Assembly (NCBI GenBank): GCA_016218915.1
Contig: JACRCQ010000007.1
Location: 1 to 64,000 of the forward strand
Reading direction: 5' to 3'
From: Deltaproteobacteria bacterium
GTDB taxonomy: Bacteria > Myxococcota_A > Polyangia > Polyangiales > Polyangiaceae
DNA length: 64,000 bases
Shown piece by piece: positions 33,689 to 42,434 of the stretch. The notes under the pieces were generated by a model. That model worked only from the letters and a program-made list of their open reading frames with translations. It ran no database searches and was not told the DNA's origin. A program made the position numbers and the translations under genes. The first letter of the stretch is position 1, and each line of letters opens with the position of its first letter.

Positions 33689-33742
33689 CCCCCTCCGGCT
33701 GCCGCATCGAGTACCAACGGGATGCGGCAGATCCGGAGGGGG
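33689..33742. other. Long imperfect hairpin (20-bp stem)
   Basis: ccccctccgg-ctgccgcatc pairs with gatgcggcag-(at)-ccggaggggg: 20 base pairs interrupted by a 2-nt bulge, with a 12-nt loop. A second small hairpin, cggcc-gaca-ggccg, follows within 10 nt. It could be a structured leader, an attenuator of the 33918 gene or a mobile-element end. Confidence 0.6.
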
Positions 33743-33917
33743 TCGGCCGACAGGCCGGGGGGCGGTGAATATCCTACGCGCCGGCAGTCCAACCCGCCGC
33801 CCACGCCTCCCAGCGCCACATTCCCTCATCGAAGTCCCATACCGGTGCAAGCAGGTGTCTGCACCCATCAGTCTTCGGCGTGCACTGTCGACGCCACCGT
33901 GATACCTTGAACCCACC

Positions 33918-34394
33918 ATGGATTGTCCGGGTTGTGGGGAGTTCAACTCGCAATTGGCCGAATCCTGCTGCAGGTGCGGGAAGGAGTTCCACCCGCCCAA
34001 ACGCAAGAGAGTCAAACCTCCGCCGCGTTACAGGCCGCCCACCCCATCGCACGTTATCGATGTGGCCGATGCGCCGGCAGCTACCTCTCGCTTGCTCGCG
34101 AGTGGGGAAGCTCCTGCGCAGGTGTGTGCTGACCTGATCGGGGCCGGCCTTACGGAGGAAGATGCGGTCCGTATGGTCACCGAACAGCGCGACAGGCTCT
34201 ACGAGACGGCAGAGCGATTCAAGGCGCTTTGCTGGATCGTGCTCGGAGTGGTGTTGACCGTTGGGACCTTCCTGGTGGTTCCAGGTGGATATGTGGTTTT
34301 TTGCGTGGGGGCCGATCGCCTGGGGGATCGGTCGCTATGTTCGGCCCGGAAGGCCGAGGCCGTGGCCGGCGCCCAAGCCGAAAGCCAAGCTTGA
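33918..34394 (+). CDS. Zinc-ribbon membrane protein, N-terminal part (frame broken)
   Basis: A 158-aa frame. It begins with a zinc ribbon, MDCPGCGEFN and CCRCGKEF, then a Pro-rich linker (KPPPRYRPPTPSH), a helical segment (residues ~55-95) and a transmembrane helix (ALCWIVLGVVLTVGTFLVV). After GGYVVF the frame turns into GADRLGDRSLCSARK, which no longer looks like protein. The other frame continues with AWGPIAWGIGRYVRPG, a natural second helix ending. The switch is at a T6 run (34297-34302): removing one T joins the frames. The genuine product is therefore probably one ~475-aa protein (33918-35343). Codon bias here is weaker and G+C lower than in the neighbours. Confidence 0.6.
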   Translation: MDCPGCGEFNSQLAESCCRCGKEFHPPKRKRVKPPPRYRPPTPSHVIDVADAPAATSRLLASGEAPAQVCADLIGAGLTEEDAVRMVTEQRDRLYETAERFKALCWIVLGVVLTVGTFLVVPGGYVVFCVGADRLGDRSLCSARKAEAVAGAQAESQA

Positions 34395-35343
34395 ACCTAC
34401 TGGAAAAGCGACGAGCCCCACGAAGGAGCAACTGCCCGAGGCAGAACCCGCGAACAGATTGCCGTTCGACATCGACACGGTGTCCGTCACCCGCCGCAGG
34501 GTGTCCAGCAACTATTCCCAGGAGGAGTGCTTCGTAGCTCGAAGTGAAGAAGCGGGCGGTCTCGACATTGCGGTCGGCCCGCCGCGACCCAGAAGCCGCT
34601 GGTTTTCGGGGGATCCGTTCGAGACCGGAGATAGCCAGTTCGATACGCTGTTCTCCGTGGAAACCAATGATCCAATCTTGGCTCGTGCATGGCTGGGCCC
34701 GCACGTGCGTGAAGCCATGATTCGGGCCAATGGATGTTCTTTTCGGCTGATCAACAGAATCGCAGAAGTTCGGTCCAGCCCCTGGGGTAATCTCGAAGAA
34801 GCGCGGCGCGCGGCGGCGGTTCTATCAAAGGGAAGCGCCCTCATCGCTGCCGAGTGGAATCGCCTTGCATCCGGCCTGTCCGCCGAACTCGAGGAGCCAG
34901 CCGAACGGCACGACCGACTCCCCGTCATCCAGGTAGACCTCGGCGGATTCTCCTACTCCATCCAGACGACGCAGAGCTCGGCCCCGAGCGGACGCACCAG
35001 GCCTGCCATCTTCACGCGGATCGACGTGCAACATCGGAAGCCCGGCGGGCCGACGCTTGCCATCGTAGCTGATGCTCACAAGGAGGACATTCTCGCGATC
35101 ACCAACATGGGTGGTCCTTCCCACACGTTCGTCAAGGGCTTCTCCTCGTTCGGCGAACACGGTGCTGTACAGGCCGGCGCTATTCTCGATGCCACGACCC
35201 ACGCAGAGTTCGCCGGAGCTGTCTCGGACGACCGCACCATGTCGGTGTTCCTGCGGGGGGTGGTACTGGAGCCAACCCTGGTCCAAGCCGCGATGAAGAA
35301 CGTGAGGCAACTCTCCGAGCGGATTGAGCATCCGTATCGTTGA
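34261..35343 (+). CDS. C-terminal part of the frame-broken membrane protein
   Basis: The ORF track gives 360 aa from 34261, but the credible reading starts at about 34303 as the continuation of the 33918 gene. After the membrane segment and a Pro/Lys-rich linker (PRPWPAPKPKAKLEPTG) comes a soluble domain of ~280 residues of no recognised family, with ETGDSQFDTLFSVETNDP, an arginine/alanine-rich helix and VIQVDLGGFSYSIQTT. If not joined by slippage or a sequencing correction, this part would lack a start signal, since no ribosome site precedes 34261. It is convergent with the beta-helix gene ending at 35377. Confidence 0.55.
   Translation: MGPSWWFQVDMWFFAWGPIAWGIGRYVRPGRPRPWPAPKPKAKLEPTGKATSPTKEQLPEAEPANRLPFDIDTVSVTRRRVSSNYSQEECFVARSEEAGGLDIAVGPPRPRSRWFSGDPFETGDSQFDTLFSVETNDPILARAWLGPHVREAMIRANGCSFRLINRIAEVRSSPWGNLEEARRAAAVLSKGSALIAAEWNRLASGLSAELEEPAERHDRLPVIQVDLGGFSYSIQTTQSSAPSGRTRPAIFTRIDVQHRKPGGPTLAIVADAHKEDILAITNMGGPSHTFVKGFSSFGEHGAVQAGAILDATTHAEFAGAVSDDRTMSVFLRGVVLEPTLVQAAMKNVRQLSERIEHPYR
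34297..34302 (+). other. T6 run at the apparent frameshift
   Basis: gtggttttttgcg: codons GTT TTT T|GC in the first frame become GTT TTT GCG with one T fewer, which restores a continuous protein across the junction. It may be a sequencing or assembly error, a true mutation or a transcriptional slippage site. Confidence 0.6.
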
Positions 35344-35376
35344 GCCGCGCTGGCACGTCTGAAGCCGTGGAGGTCG

Positions 35377-37659
35377 CTACGGCACCACCCCCAGCAGCAA
35401 GTTCGAGCACTCCGCTGGCACGCTCGGCAACGTCGCCGTGCCGCAGCTCTGCGCCGGCGCCTCGATGCCGTGCAGCTGCAGGAACCGGACGTACGCCGGC
35501 AGCTGGAACCCCGCATGCGTCACCATGCTCCCGCTCGTCCCATAGGTCCCAAGGGTCGGCGAAAGCGCGTAGTACTGGAACGCATGGGTCACGTACGGCG
35601 TAGTCGCGTTGCTCCCGTCCACCCACGGCCAGGTGTAGCTCCCGAAGAACGCGGGCTTGCCGCACAGGTAGAGCGACGTCGGCAGGACTTGCGCCGCACC
35701 TGCCCAGTGCACTGCCTTGGTCGCGTAGTCGTAGTTGCCGTCTCTCCACGCCGTGTTCGCTACGCCCTGGTCTGTCGTGTTGTCGCCAAAGCCGAGCCAC
35801 CACATCGAGACCGGATCCCACTCCCACCCTGGCCCCGTGTTCTCATACGCGAACCCCTTGGTCTGAGGCGCATTCGGCATGTCGATGAAGCCCAGCACGT
35901 TGCCCACGAAATTCTGGAACACATGACCCTGCGATGCGCCCCCTGGCACGCGCGGCCCCACGTCAGAGTAGGGGATGCATGTGAAGTCGTCAGGCCCGCC
36001 CGAGGTGCATCCGGTCGTCTGCGCGTTCGCATCGAATGTATAGGTGTTGAGCGGCGGCCAGGCAGATCGATGACCTGTGGACACGTTGCGGTGCCAGCTG
36101 TCGAAGATCGCTCCGCCCCAGGTGTCGTCGCCCCCAAGGCTGAAGGAGAGGTTCCCCTCGAACAGCTCGAAGTGCGGCGTGGTCATGTGCCCGTCGTTCA
36201 GCCCTGATTCAGGCCAATTCGGCTGATAGTTGATCCAGGCGTCGTCCATGTAGCTGTACGCAATGACATTGCCGCCCCCAGATGCCCGCATCACCATCAA
36301 CTTGTTGAAGTTCCAGGAGATCGTGTTCTCCACCAGATTGTCGGCCGACCCTGCGGAGAACTCGAGCCCATAGCCGCCTCCACCCGGGGACGGGTTGATG
36401 GTGCTGTGCAGATAGCAGTCGCGCACCACGCAGCGGAATGCGCTGTCGATTCCCATGCTGTAGCCGTTCGATTGATCGGACTCGATGTTCCTCACCCACG
36501 AGTACTTCGCATCCGTGATCACCACGTTGTTGTATTGCGAGGCTCCGCCCGGAGCCGGAGCCCCTGCCACGTAGACATCCTCAAGGCCTGCGTGATCCAC
36601 AGGTGTGGTCTGCCCGCCATTGTACGTGATCTGGGCAACCTGGGCGCTGTGCGCCAGGTCGAACGTCATGTGAAACGGCGTGGAGAAGGTGAGGGTGTTC
36701 CCGTTGATCGACTGGATCTCCATCACCTGCGATAGCGGGCGATTCATACGGTTGAACCAGCCGCGCGATGCATCGCCCACCGGCGAGTTCGTCGGATTGT
36801 ACTCAGCATACGGGTAGACCAGACCCGTGCCCCCAGGCGGAGCGTCCACGATCCAGGCGCCTGTGTCGTCCGCAGGATCCACGGTCATGTCGATGATGAC
36901 CAGGTCGCCAACCTGGAAGCCCGCCACGCTCGCCACGGTCACCGAGCTTGCGCCCTGCATCGCGTCAGCGGTGCAATCGGTGGACGCGCCCTCCATGTGC
37001 GGGAACAGGTCAGGGCCGATGTTGACCACCGGCCCATAGAGCGACGGATCGGCCATCAGGCGGGTCTGCACCGCGGGCCCGGCTCCAGGACCCCCGCTAC
37101 CGCGTAGCACCACGCCGCTCTTGGAGAGCATGATCGCGTTCTTGATGTTGTAGATGCCCGGATTGAGCTGCACGACCTGGCTTGCTGGACAGTTCTCGAT
37201 CGCCTGGTTGATCGCAGCGTCATCGCCGTTGCCAGTAGCCGAAAGCGTGGCGCAGATCGTGGTCAGGTGCGGCACGCCACCTGGAACGCCCGGGTCCCAT
37301 GCGGTGATGCGCGACAGGGTCGCAGAGCCGTTGGCGGTGTTGTAGGTGGGTCCAGCAGGGAAGACATAGGAACCGAGCCCGCAAGGGGGCTGGCCGCCGG
37401 TCCCTCCGACACCGCCCTGGCCGCCTTGGCCTCCCTGGCCGGCTGCGCCCGCAGAGCCGCCCTGTCCCGCCTGACCACCTTGACCGGCCTTGCCGCCCTG
37501 TCCTGCCTGACCACCTTGCCCGGCCTGCCCGGCTTGGCCCGCTTGGGCTGCTTGCCCTTCCACTGCCGGGGAATCGGTGTCGCCACAGGCCACGACCAGC
37601 CCTGTCAGGCCGCAGACAGCGCACAGCAACGCGGTGATCCGAGCGTGATGGATGTTCAT
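35377..37659 (-). CDS. Large beta-helix lipoprotein, pectate-lyase-like
   Basis: A 760-aa secreted lipoprotein. The signal sequence ends at VVACG. A collagen-like Gly/Gln/Ala repeat (GQAGQGG units, residues ~35-85) acts as a surface linker. The main part begins with an NGDDAAINQAIENCP motif and GIYNIKNAIMLSKSGVVLRGSG, the usual entry of pectate-lyase / polygalacturonase right-handed beta-helices, and continues with NVVITDAKYSWVRNIES-type turns. No full catalytic set can be assigned, so the polysaccharide target is unknown. ATG 37659 follows GAGG; the ORF-track start at 37902 is too early. It is convergent with the 33918-35343 gene (33-bp gap). Confidence 0.78.
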   Translation of the reverse strand: MNIHHARITALLCAVCGLTGLVVACGDTDSPAVEGQAAQAGQAGQAGQGGQAGQGGKAGQGGQAGQGGSAGAAGQGGQGGQGGVGGTGGQPPCGLGSYVFPAGPTYNTANGSATLSRITAWDPGVPGGVPHLTTICATLSATGNGDDAAINQAIENCPASQVVQLNPGIYNIKNAIMLSKSGVVLRGSGGPGAGPAVQTRLMADPSLYGPVVNIGPDLFPHMEGASTDCTADAMQGASSVTVASVAGFQVGDLVIIDMTVDPADDTGAWIVDAPPGGTGLVYPYAEYNPTNSPVGDASRGWFNRMNRPLSQVMEIQSINGNTLTFSTPFHMTFDLAHSAQVAQITYNGGQTTPVDHAGLEDVYVAGAPAPGGASQYNNVVITDAKYSWVRNIESDQSNGYSMGIDSAFRCVVRDCYLHSTINPSPGGGGYGLEFSAGSADNLVENTISWNFNKLMVMRASGGGNVIAYSYMDDAWINYQPNWPESGLNDGHMTTPHFELFEGNLSFSLGGDDTWGGAIFDSWHRNVSTGHRSAWPPLNTYTFDANAQTTGCTSGGPDDFTCIPYSDVGPRVPGGASQGHVFQNFVGNVLGFIDMPNAPQTKGFAYENTGPGWEWDPVSMWWLGFGDNTTDQGVANTAWRDGNYDYATKAVHWAGAAQVLPTSLYLCGKPAFFGSYTWPWVDGSNATTPYVTHAFQYYALSPTLGTYGTSGSMVTHAGFQLPAYVRFLQLHGIEAPAQSCGTATLPSVPAECSNLLLGVVP

Positions 37660-37856
37660 GATGAGCCTCGTCCTGGCATCCAGCCGATCTACATTCGACG
37701 CCAAGGGTACACCGGTTCGGGAAATGACCCAAGGGGCGGGTGAACAGCGGGTGAACGGGCTCATCGCTGACCCCGCGGCGTATGGATCGACTCGACGAGG
37801 GCCCGCACGCACGCGTATCCTACGAACTGCTGCGGTCCGCTCTCGAAGGGAGCAAC

Positions 37857-38444
37857 GTGCAGGTGAGCCTTCAACCGAAATCGTTGAGGTTCGTTGTTTC
37901 ATCTGCTGGGCTCCTGTGTGCGTGCGGCGGAAATATCAATCCCATTTCGGCAACGGAGTTGCTCAATTCCCAGGAGCCGCCGCGCCAGCTGTTCTGCAGC
38001 ACCTTCTTGAGAGTGGTGGACGACGACATCTTCGGAGGGAGCGGGCCGAGCAAAGAAGACTTCTCCGCGTGCCGTCACCAGCTCTCGGCCCTGGGCCTAC
38101 TGACGGTTCAGTGTCGTCCCACGGACGAATTCTCTGCCCAGGCTACCTGCGAACCTGTGGGGGGCGGGTTGGGGCATCCTGTGAGCATCCCGACGCATTC
38201 GCGAACCAGGATTGTCGGAGGCGTTCTCTTTGTCGAGTGCGGCAGAGCGCCCAAGCACGCGACCCGAGTCTCTGCTGCCAAAGGCCCCAATCCGCAGGTC
38301 GACATCGAGTACTCCGAGCTCGCAGAGGCGGACCAGGAGCTCGTGCGCCGAATTGCACCGTGCAGCCCGCAGCCGTACCTGGATCTGCGGAGTGGTCGCA
38401 AGGCGGCGGAACGAACAAGTCGTGGGTGGCGGTTGGTGCGGTGA
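37857..38444 (+). CDS. Hypothetical lipoprotein, 195 aa
   Basis: No family recognised. GTG 37857 after AAGGGAG gives a basic start followed by FVVSSAGLLCACGG, a plausible lipobox; the ORF-track start at 37782 would bury this signal. The mature protein has five or six cysteines (CSTFLRVVDDD, CRHQL, VQCRPTD, TCEPVGG, VECGRA) and a charged C-terminus. The spacing suggests its own promoter in the divergent gap with the beta-helix gene. It is convergent with the Cys-rich lipoprotein at 38493. Confidence 0.6.
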   Translation: MQVSLQPKSLRFVVSSAGLLCACGGNINPISATELLNSQEPPRQLFCSTFLRVVDDDIFGGSGPSKEDFSACRHQLSALGLLTVQCRPTDEFSAQATCEPVGGGLGHPVSIPTHSRTRIVGGVLFVECGRAPKHATRVSAAKGPNPQVDIEYSELAEADQELVRRIAPCSPQPYLDLRSGRKAAERTSRGWRLVR

Positions 38445-38492
38445 TTCCTTCTGTTGCTCAGCTCGAACGGCGCGGGTGTTTCATCCTTCGCC

Positions 38493-39554
38493 CTACGGGC
38501 AGGTCGGCGTGATCGGTTCAACGCACTTGCCGTTCACGCAGCTCAGAATGTCGTTGCAGTTGGATCCAAACCCATAGTTGCCTGCAGAGCACGCTTCGCC
38601 CAGCCCTGCACCAACGATGCATACCTGATTCTCAAGGTCGCACACGAGGCCGTGCGCGCAGAACATCGTGCACGGTTGCCCTTCCGTGGCCGAGCTGGAG
38701 AAGCCCTTGCAGGTCAGGGTGCCCTGATCGCAGGTGAGATAGCCACCGCACTCGCCTGTCTTGCAGGCCTCCCCCTCTTTTGCCTGTCCAGCCTTGACGC
38801 ACACGCCGGACGCGTTGCACGCCAGCCCGGACGCGCACGGAAGCCCAGGACCGCACACCCCCCCTTCTTCTGCAGTCGGTTTCACACAGGTGTTATCCGG
38901 CCCAATGCAGACTTGTCCGCTGATGCACTTGCCCTCCCAGCAGGGCTCCCCGGATTTCGGAGGCGCGCAGCACGTGCCGCATTCGGGCCATTTCGCGCAG
39001 CAGAACTGGCTCGCACACTGCGTGTCAGCGCCGCACGGCGCTCCGAGCTCCCTGGTGCCAGGTCCAGGTATGCAGGCGCTGATCACCCCCGGCCCGCACC
39101 GACGCTCCGGATCTTGCGCAGCAACGCACGCATTCATGTCGGCCACCGTGAAGCTCGATCCTGGCGCGAACCACCAGGCAAGGCAGTAGCGGGTGTCCAG
39201 GTCCAGACACCCGGCGTCGCTTCCGTACATGGCTGCGGAAACTTCGCTTCCCCAGCAAGCCTTGTACTCTTGACACGCAATTGCGGCCCACGCCGCACAA
39301 GCTGCCTCAGCCCCTTCAGGCACACCCGCCTCCAAGGGCGCGCCGCCACCGCCCGCCTGCCCACCTCCGCCCCCTGTCGCTCCGCTCATTCCCGCGCTTC
39401 CCGCGCTTCCGGAGCTGCCCCCGATGCCAGCGCTCCCCCCTGCCGCTGCATCGTTGTCGTGGATCGCCTCGGTGCTGTCGGTACACGCCATGGCACCCGC
39501 AGCGACCAGGATCAACACTGCGGTCACGCCTGGCTTCCGGTTCTTGGATTTCAT
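38493..39554 (-). CDS. Cys-rich repeat lipoprotein
   Basis: A 353-aa secreted lipoprotein. The signal ends in the lipobox GAMAC. A Gly/Ser/Ala linker (residues ~38-75) leads to a cysteine-rich region of at least 30 Cys arranged in modules such as GAPCGADTQCASQFCC, GEPCWEGKCISGQVC and GEACKTGECGGYLTC. These resemble EGF-like or Dickkopf-like repeats found in Myxococcota surface proteins. A binding or structural role is likely; no enzyme motif was seen. ATG 39554 with GAGGGA upstream. Confidence 0.75.
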   Translation of the reverse strand: MKSKNRKPGVTAVLILVAAGAMACTDSTEAIHDNDAAAGGSAGIGGSSGSAGSAGMSGATGGGGGQAGGGGAPLEAGVPEGAEAACAAWAAIACQEYKACWGSEVSAAMYGSDAGCLDLDTRYCLAWWFAPGSSFTVADMNACVAAQDPERRCGPGVISACIPGPGTRELGAPCGADTQCASQFCCAKWPECGTCCAPPKSGEPCWEGKCISGQVCIGPDNTCVKPTAEEGGVCGPGLPCASGLACNASGVCVKAGQAKEGEACKTGECGGYLTCDQGTLTCKGFSSSATEGQPCTMFCAHGLVCDLENQVCIVGAGLGEACSAGNYGFGSNCNDILSCVNGKCVEPITPTCP

Positions 39555-39607
39555 GTTGTCCCTCGTGTCTCATCCATGGTGACTCTGGGCAGGGCTCGCG
39601 GCTCACG

Positions 39608-40606
39608 TCAGTCAAGCGCAACCTCCACCTGAAGACTCGCAGCCCCCACGAAACCTCCCCAGGTCGATACCTCTCGACCTGCCGCGCGCACCTCTTCACG
39701 AGGAAGAAGCGTTCCGCACAAGGCTCCAAGCCCGACCCGAAATCGCCCGGGAAGCACCATCACGCGAGCGCCCGCCAAGGGCATGGCTGCGTAGCGTGTG
39801 GAGTTCTCGCTCCAGTGGCCCGGGTTCGCTTGCGCCGATATCGATACCGCAACCCCAGCCACTCCGCCTTCCAGCTCCAGCTCTGCGTACCGCCCCCGCA
39901 GCGCTGCCCACCCGACCGACGGTCCGACCAAGGTGGTGCTCAGCCGCAGCTCCCCCTCTGGTGCCTGGCTGCTGGCAGCTGCCATCGGGACCATCCCGAA
40001 CACCCGCGCACGAACCGATGTCGCAACAGGAAGAGAGAGACCTACCGTGAACCAGGGCTGTGCGCTGAATCCTCCGGTCGAGTATCCCAAGGCTCCGCCT
40101 GCGTACATCCCGATTCCAGGCCCGCGCAGCGGGGCATCCTTGTGCACCGCATGCCGAACCATAGGCTTGGGCTTGTCCTCGAACGGCAGAACCGTGGGCG
40201 GTGGCTCAGGGCGCGCCGGTGCCTCAGCGCCGAGATCCAGCAGACTCACGCGCAGGAACTCGGCCGCGCGCAGCGCTGCCGTGGTCTGCTCCTCCTCGGT
40301 CTGCCCAAGCTCGATCTCGGCTTCCCGGCGCTCGTAGTGCCCGCGCCGACGCACGATCACGCGCACCACGATGCTCCGCCCCTGCACGATCAGGCGGGCC
40401 GAGAGCGGCCGCGTGCCATCCTCCTGGACTTGCCCCGGCTCGCGGACATCATAGCCTTGCGACCGAAGCTCCTCCACGACCTTTGCGCGTGCCGGGTTGT
40501 CCGACGCGTCGCCTTCCACACCGACCTGCGCAGTCATCTGTGCGCGCGCATTCGACGCCGCCAAAGAGGCGGCCACGAACACGCAGCTGATCAGCCAAGG
40601 CTTCAA
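39608..40606 (-). CDS. Exported protein with outer-membrane-like C-terminus
   Basis: A 332-aa protein starting at TTG 40606, overlapping the stop of the FecR-type gene (TTGA). Its signal peptide ends in SNARAQ. The first ~120 residues (AKVVEELRSQGYDV, then IVQGRSIVVRVIVRR) resemble the periplasmic domain of myxobacterial proteins that follow FecR genes. The C-terminal ~190 residues alternate hydrophobic and polar residues with Gly/aromatic ends (MYAGGALGYSTGGFSAQPWFTVGL), as in small beta-barrels. It is the third gene of the sigma / FecR / exported-protein unit. The function is unknown. Confidence 0.65.
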   Translation of the reverse strand: MKPWLISCVFVAASLAASNARAQMTAQVGVEGDASDNPARAKVVEELRSQGYDVREPGQVQEDGTRPLSARLIVQGRSIVVRVIVRRRGHYERREAEIELGQTEEEQTTAALRAAEFLRVSLLDLGAEAPARPEPPPTVLPFEDKPKPMVRHAVHKDAPLRGPGIGMYAGGALGYSTGGFSAQPWFTVGLSLPVATSVRARVFGMVPMAAASSQAPEGELRLSTTLVGPSVGWAALRGRYAELELEGGVAGVAVSISAQANPGHWSENSTRYAAMPLAGARVMVLPGRFRVGLGALCGTLLPREEVRAAGREVSTWGGFVGAASLQVEVALD

Positions 40607-41889
40607 CGGCCCACCAGCGTGCGTGCCAGCTCCGCGTGCGGCCCCTGCGGATATCGCTCCAGATACTGTACCGCTCGCGCCCGCGCACCAGCGACGTTCC
40701 CTGCAGCCCGGTCCATCTCCATGAGCCGTCCCATCGCTTCGCGCGCAAGGACTCCAGAAGGCGCCTCGGCAAGACACGTCTCGAACCATTGACGAGCCTC
40801 TGCCACAGCTCCCCTCTGGTCCGCTGCCATCCTGCCAAGCTTGAACGCTGCTGTCGCGCTCGATCCGGATCCTGGGAATCTCTTGCGGAGCGCCAGCAGG
40901 GCACGCATGCAGCGGTCGCTTCTGCCCGCAAACTGAGCAACATCTGCGAGCTCCATCAGCTCCCTGGCGCTCAGGCTGTCGCATTGGGCGTCAAACCCTG
41001 CGAGGTCCGCTGCCATGTAGGCTTCACGGAACTTGCCTTGCGACGCCAATGCCTGCCAGGTAACTGCGCCTGCTGCTGCGTCGGACGACGCGATAGGCGC
41101 GGTCGGCTCTTCCGGCGCTTCGCCCATCGGACCAGGCCTTCTGGCACTGGCTTCCGGGGCAGAGCCTTGGGGCGCCACCGCGGGCGGCACCGGGACCGGA
41201 TCCCCTGGCGCGCCCGAGGACTGCGCTGGGAGCGCCTGTTCAACGGTGTTCACACGAGGCCTGGCGCCATCACAGGAGAGCGTCGCCGATTGCCCTGCAG
41301 CGAGACGCAGCTCATCCAGTGCGCATCCCGAGATCCGCACCGAGCCCTCCTCCATTCGCACGGTTAGCGCGCCCGTCCCGCTTTCGAGCGCAAGGCTGAA
41401 TCGTGTGCCCGTGACCCATACCTCGAAGAACCCAGCCTTGAATCGCCAGCTGGACTTGGACCGCGGGATGATGCTGGCCTTCAGCTGCCCCTGATCGAGG
41501 CGCACCATCGCTCCGTTCGCCTGCACAGAATCGAGCCTCGCGCGCGACCCCTGCCGCACTTCGACGACGGATCCATCCGAGAACCGAAGCATGCCGTTCG
41601 AGGAAGGTGCCTGCCACGCCGGCGCGTCGCTGTCCCGAATCTGCTCCAAAGCCTGCGCCTCGAACCCGAGCGCCCGCGTCTGCCACCACACCAGAACCGC
41701 GGCCGCTGCTGCGGCGCCCGCAACCGCCCATCCAGCCAGGCCGAGCCATTGCCGGGCTCGCCATCGGGCTCCTGGGCGAACCCACACGGAAGCGTCGAGG
41801 GTACCCAGCTCAAGCTGATCGAGGGCCGGATCCTGCTCTTGTCGAATTGCGCCCGCGAGTCGGGCAAGCGGATCAATTCGCGGCTTCAT
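40603..41889 (-). CDS. FecR-domain membrane protein with C-terminal TPR region
   Basis: A 428-aa protein: a cytoplasmic N-terminus (1-50), one transmembrane helix (~52-72, LGLAGWAVAGAAAAAAVLVW), a periplasmic FecR domain (~95-215; MLRFSDGSVVEVRQGSRARL, WVTGTRFSLAL, VRISGCALDELRLAAGQ), a Pro-rich linker, and a TPR-like segment to the end (AAFKLGRMA, WFETCLAEAPSGVLAREA). FecR proteins usually pass a signal to, or hold, an ECF sigma factor. The sigma gene lies directly upstream with an ATGA overlap. GAGAGG precedes ATG 41889. Sensing through TPR repeats instead of a TonB receptor is typical of deltaproteobacteria. Confidence 0.82.
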   Translation of the reverse strand: MKPRIDPLARLAGAIRQEQDPALDQLELGTLDASVWVRPGARWRARQWLGLAGWAVAGAAAAAAVLVWWQTRALGFEAQALEQIRDSDAPAWQAPSSNGMLRFSDGSVVEVRQGSRARLDSVQANGAMVRLDQGQLKASIIPRSKSSWRFKAGFFEVWVTGTRFSLALESGTGALTVRMEEGSVRISGCALDELRLAAGQSATLSCDGARPRVNTVEQALPAQSSGAPGDPVPVPPAVAPQGSAPEASARRPGPMGEAPEEPTAPIASSDAAAGAVTWQALASQGKFREAYMAADLAGFDAQCDSLSARELMELADVAQFAGRSDRCMRALLALRKRFPGSGSSATAAFKLGRMAADQRGAVAEARQWFETCLAEAPSGVLAREAMGRLMEMDRAAGNVAGARARAVQYLERYPQGPHAELARTLVGR

Positions 41890-42434
41890 GGTTCCTCTCC
41901 ACGGATCCAGTCCTGCAAGGCCGGATGCTCTGCGGCGAGCGCCAGAAATCTCTCGCGCCCCCTGGCAATCCGTCGCTTGATCGTGGCAAGCGAGACTCCG
42001 CATGCCGATGCCGTGTCGGTCAGCTCCATCCCCTCGAAGACGTGAAGCGACAACGCGATGCGATCGTCAGGGTCGATCTTGTCGAGCAGCGCATAGGTGG
42101 CACGCACAGCCTCTCGCGCACAATGGTCTGCCGCCTGCACAGCGGGCTCGACGACGTGCGTCTGCGACAGCAGCACCGGCCACCAGCGCCGCCTCCTGCG
42201 ACGGATCACCTCCCGGGCTGCGTAGACCGCGGTCGACATCAGCCAGCCCCGCAACCGGCACGGGTCGTCGATCCGCTCGATCCCTTCCAGGGCACGCAAG
42301 AAGACCTCTTGCGTGAGGTCGGGCAGCTCGGAGTCGACACCCAGGATGCGGCCCAGGATCCGCTGGACGTCGCGTCCGTAACGCTGGAACAGGGCGGCCG
42401 GGGCTGCCGCGCGTTTCTGCAGCAGCCCGTCCAC
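41886..42434 (-). CDS. ECF-type RNA polymerase sigma factor
   Basis: A 182-aa sigma-70 family factor of the two-domain extracytoplasmic type. Region 2 includes LFQRYGRDVQRILGRIL, DLTQEVFLRALEGIERI and RLRGWLMSTAVYAAREVIRRR; region 4 has LDKIDPDDRIALSLHVFEGM and the helix-turn-helix TDTASACGVSLATIKRRIARG. The stop overlaps the start of the FecR-type gene (ATGA), so the regulator pair is coupled. The GTG at 42434 lacks a close ribosome site; a start a few codons upstream is possible. Promoter specificity is unknown. Confidence 0.88.
   Translation of the reverse strand: MDGLLQKRAAAPAALFQRYGRDVQRILGRILGVDSELPDLTQEVFLRALEGIERIDDPCRLRGWLMSTAVYAAREVIRRRRRRWWPVLLSQTHVVEPAVQAADHCAREAVRATYALLDKIDPDDRIALSLHVFEGMELTDTASACGVSLATIKRRIARGRERFLALAAEHPALQDWIRGEEP

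Larger units (their letters stand above)
33300..33917. other. 618-bp gene-free divergent region
   Basis: It holds the AT-rich candidate promoter and the strong hairpin at 33689-33742. No open frame with codon bias was seen. It separates the AgmX-like gene (minus) from the zinc-ribbon membrane gene (plus). Confidence 0.5.

Noticed and set aside
37395-37560. Possible CRISPR-like or minisatellite array
   Set aside because: The repetition is codon-level (Gly/Gln/Ala linker of the lipoprotein), without spacers or fixed unit length.
39281-40792. 503-aa plus-strand ORF
   Set aside because: It spans parts of three minus-strand genes and has no signal, domain or ribosome site.
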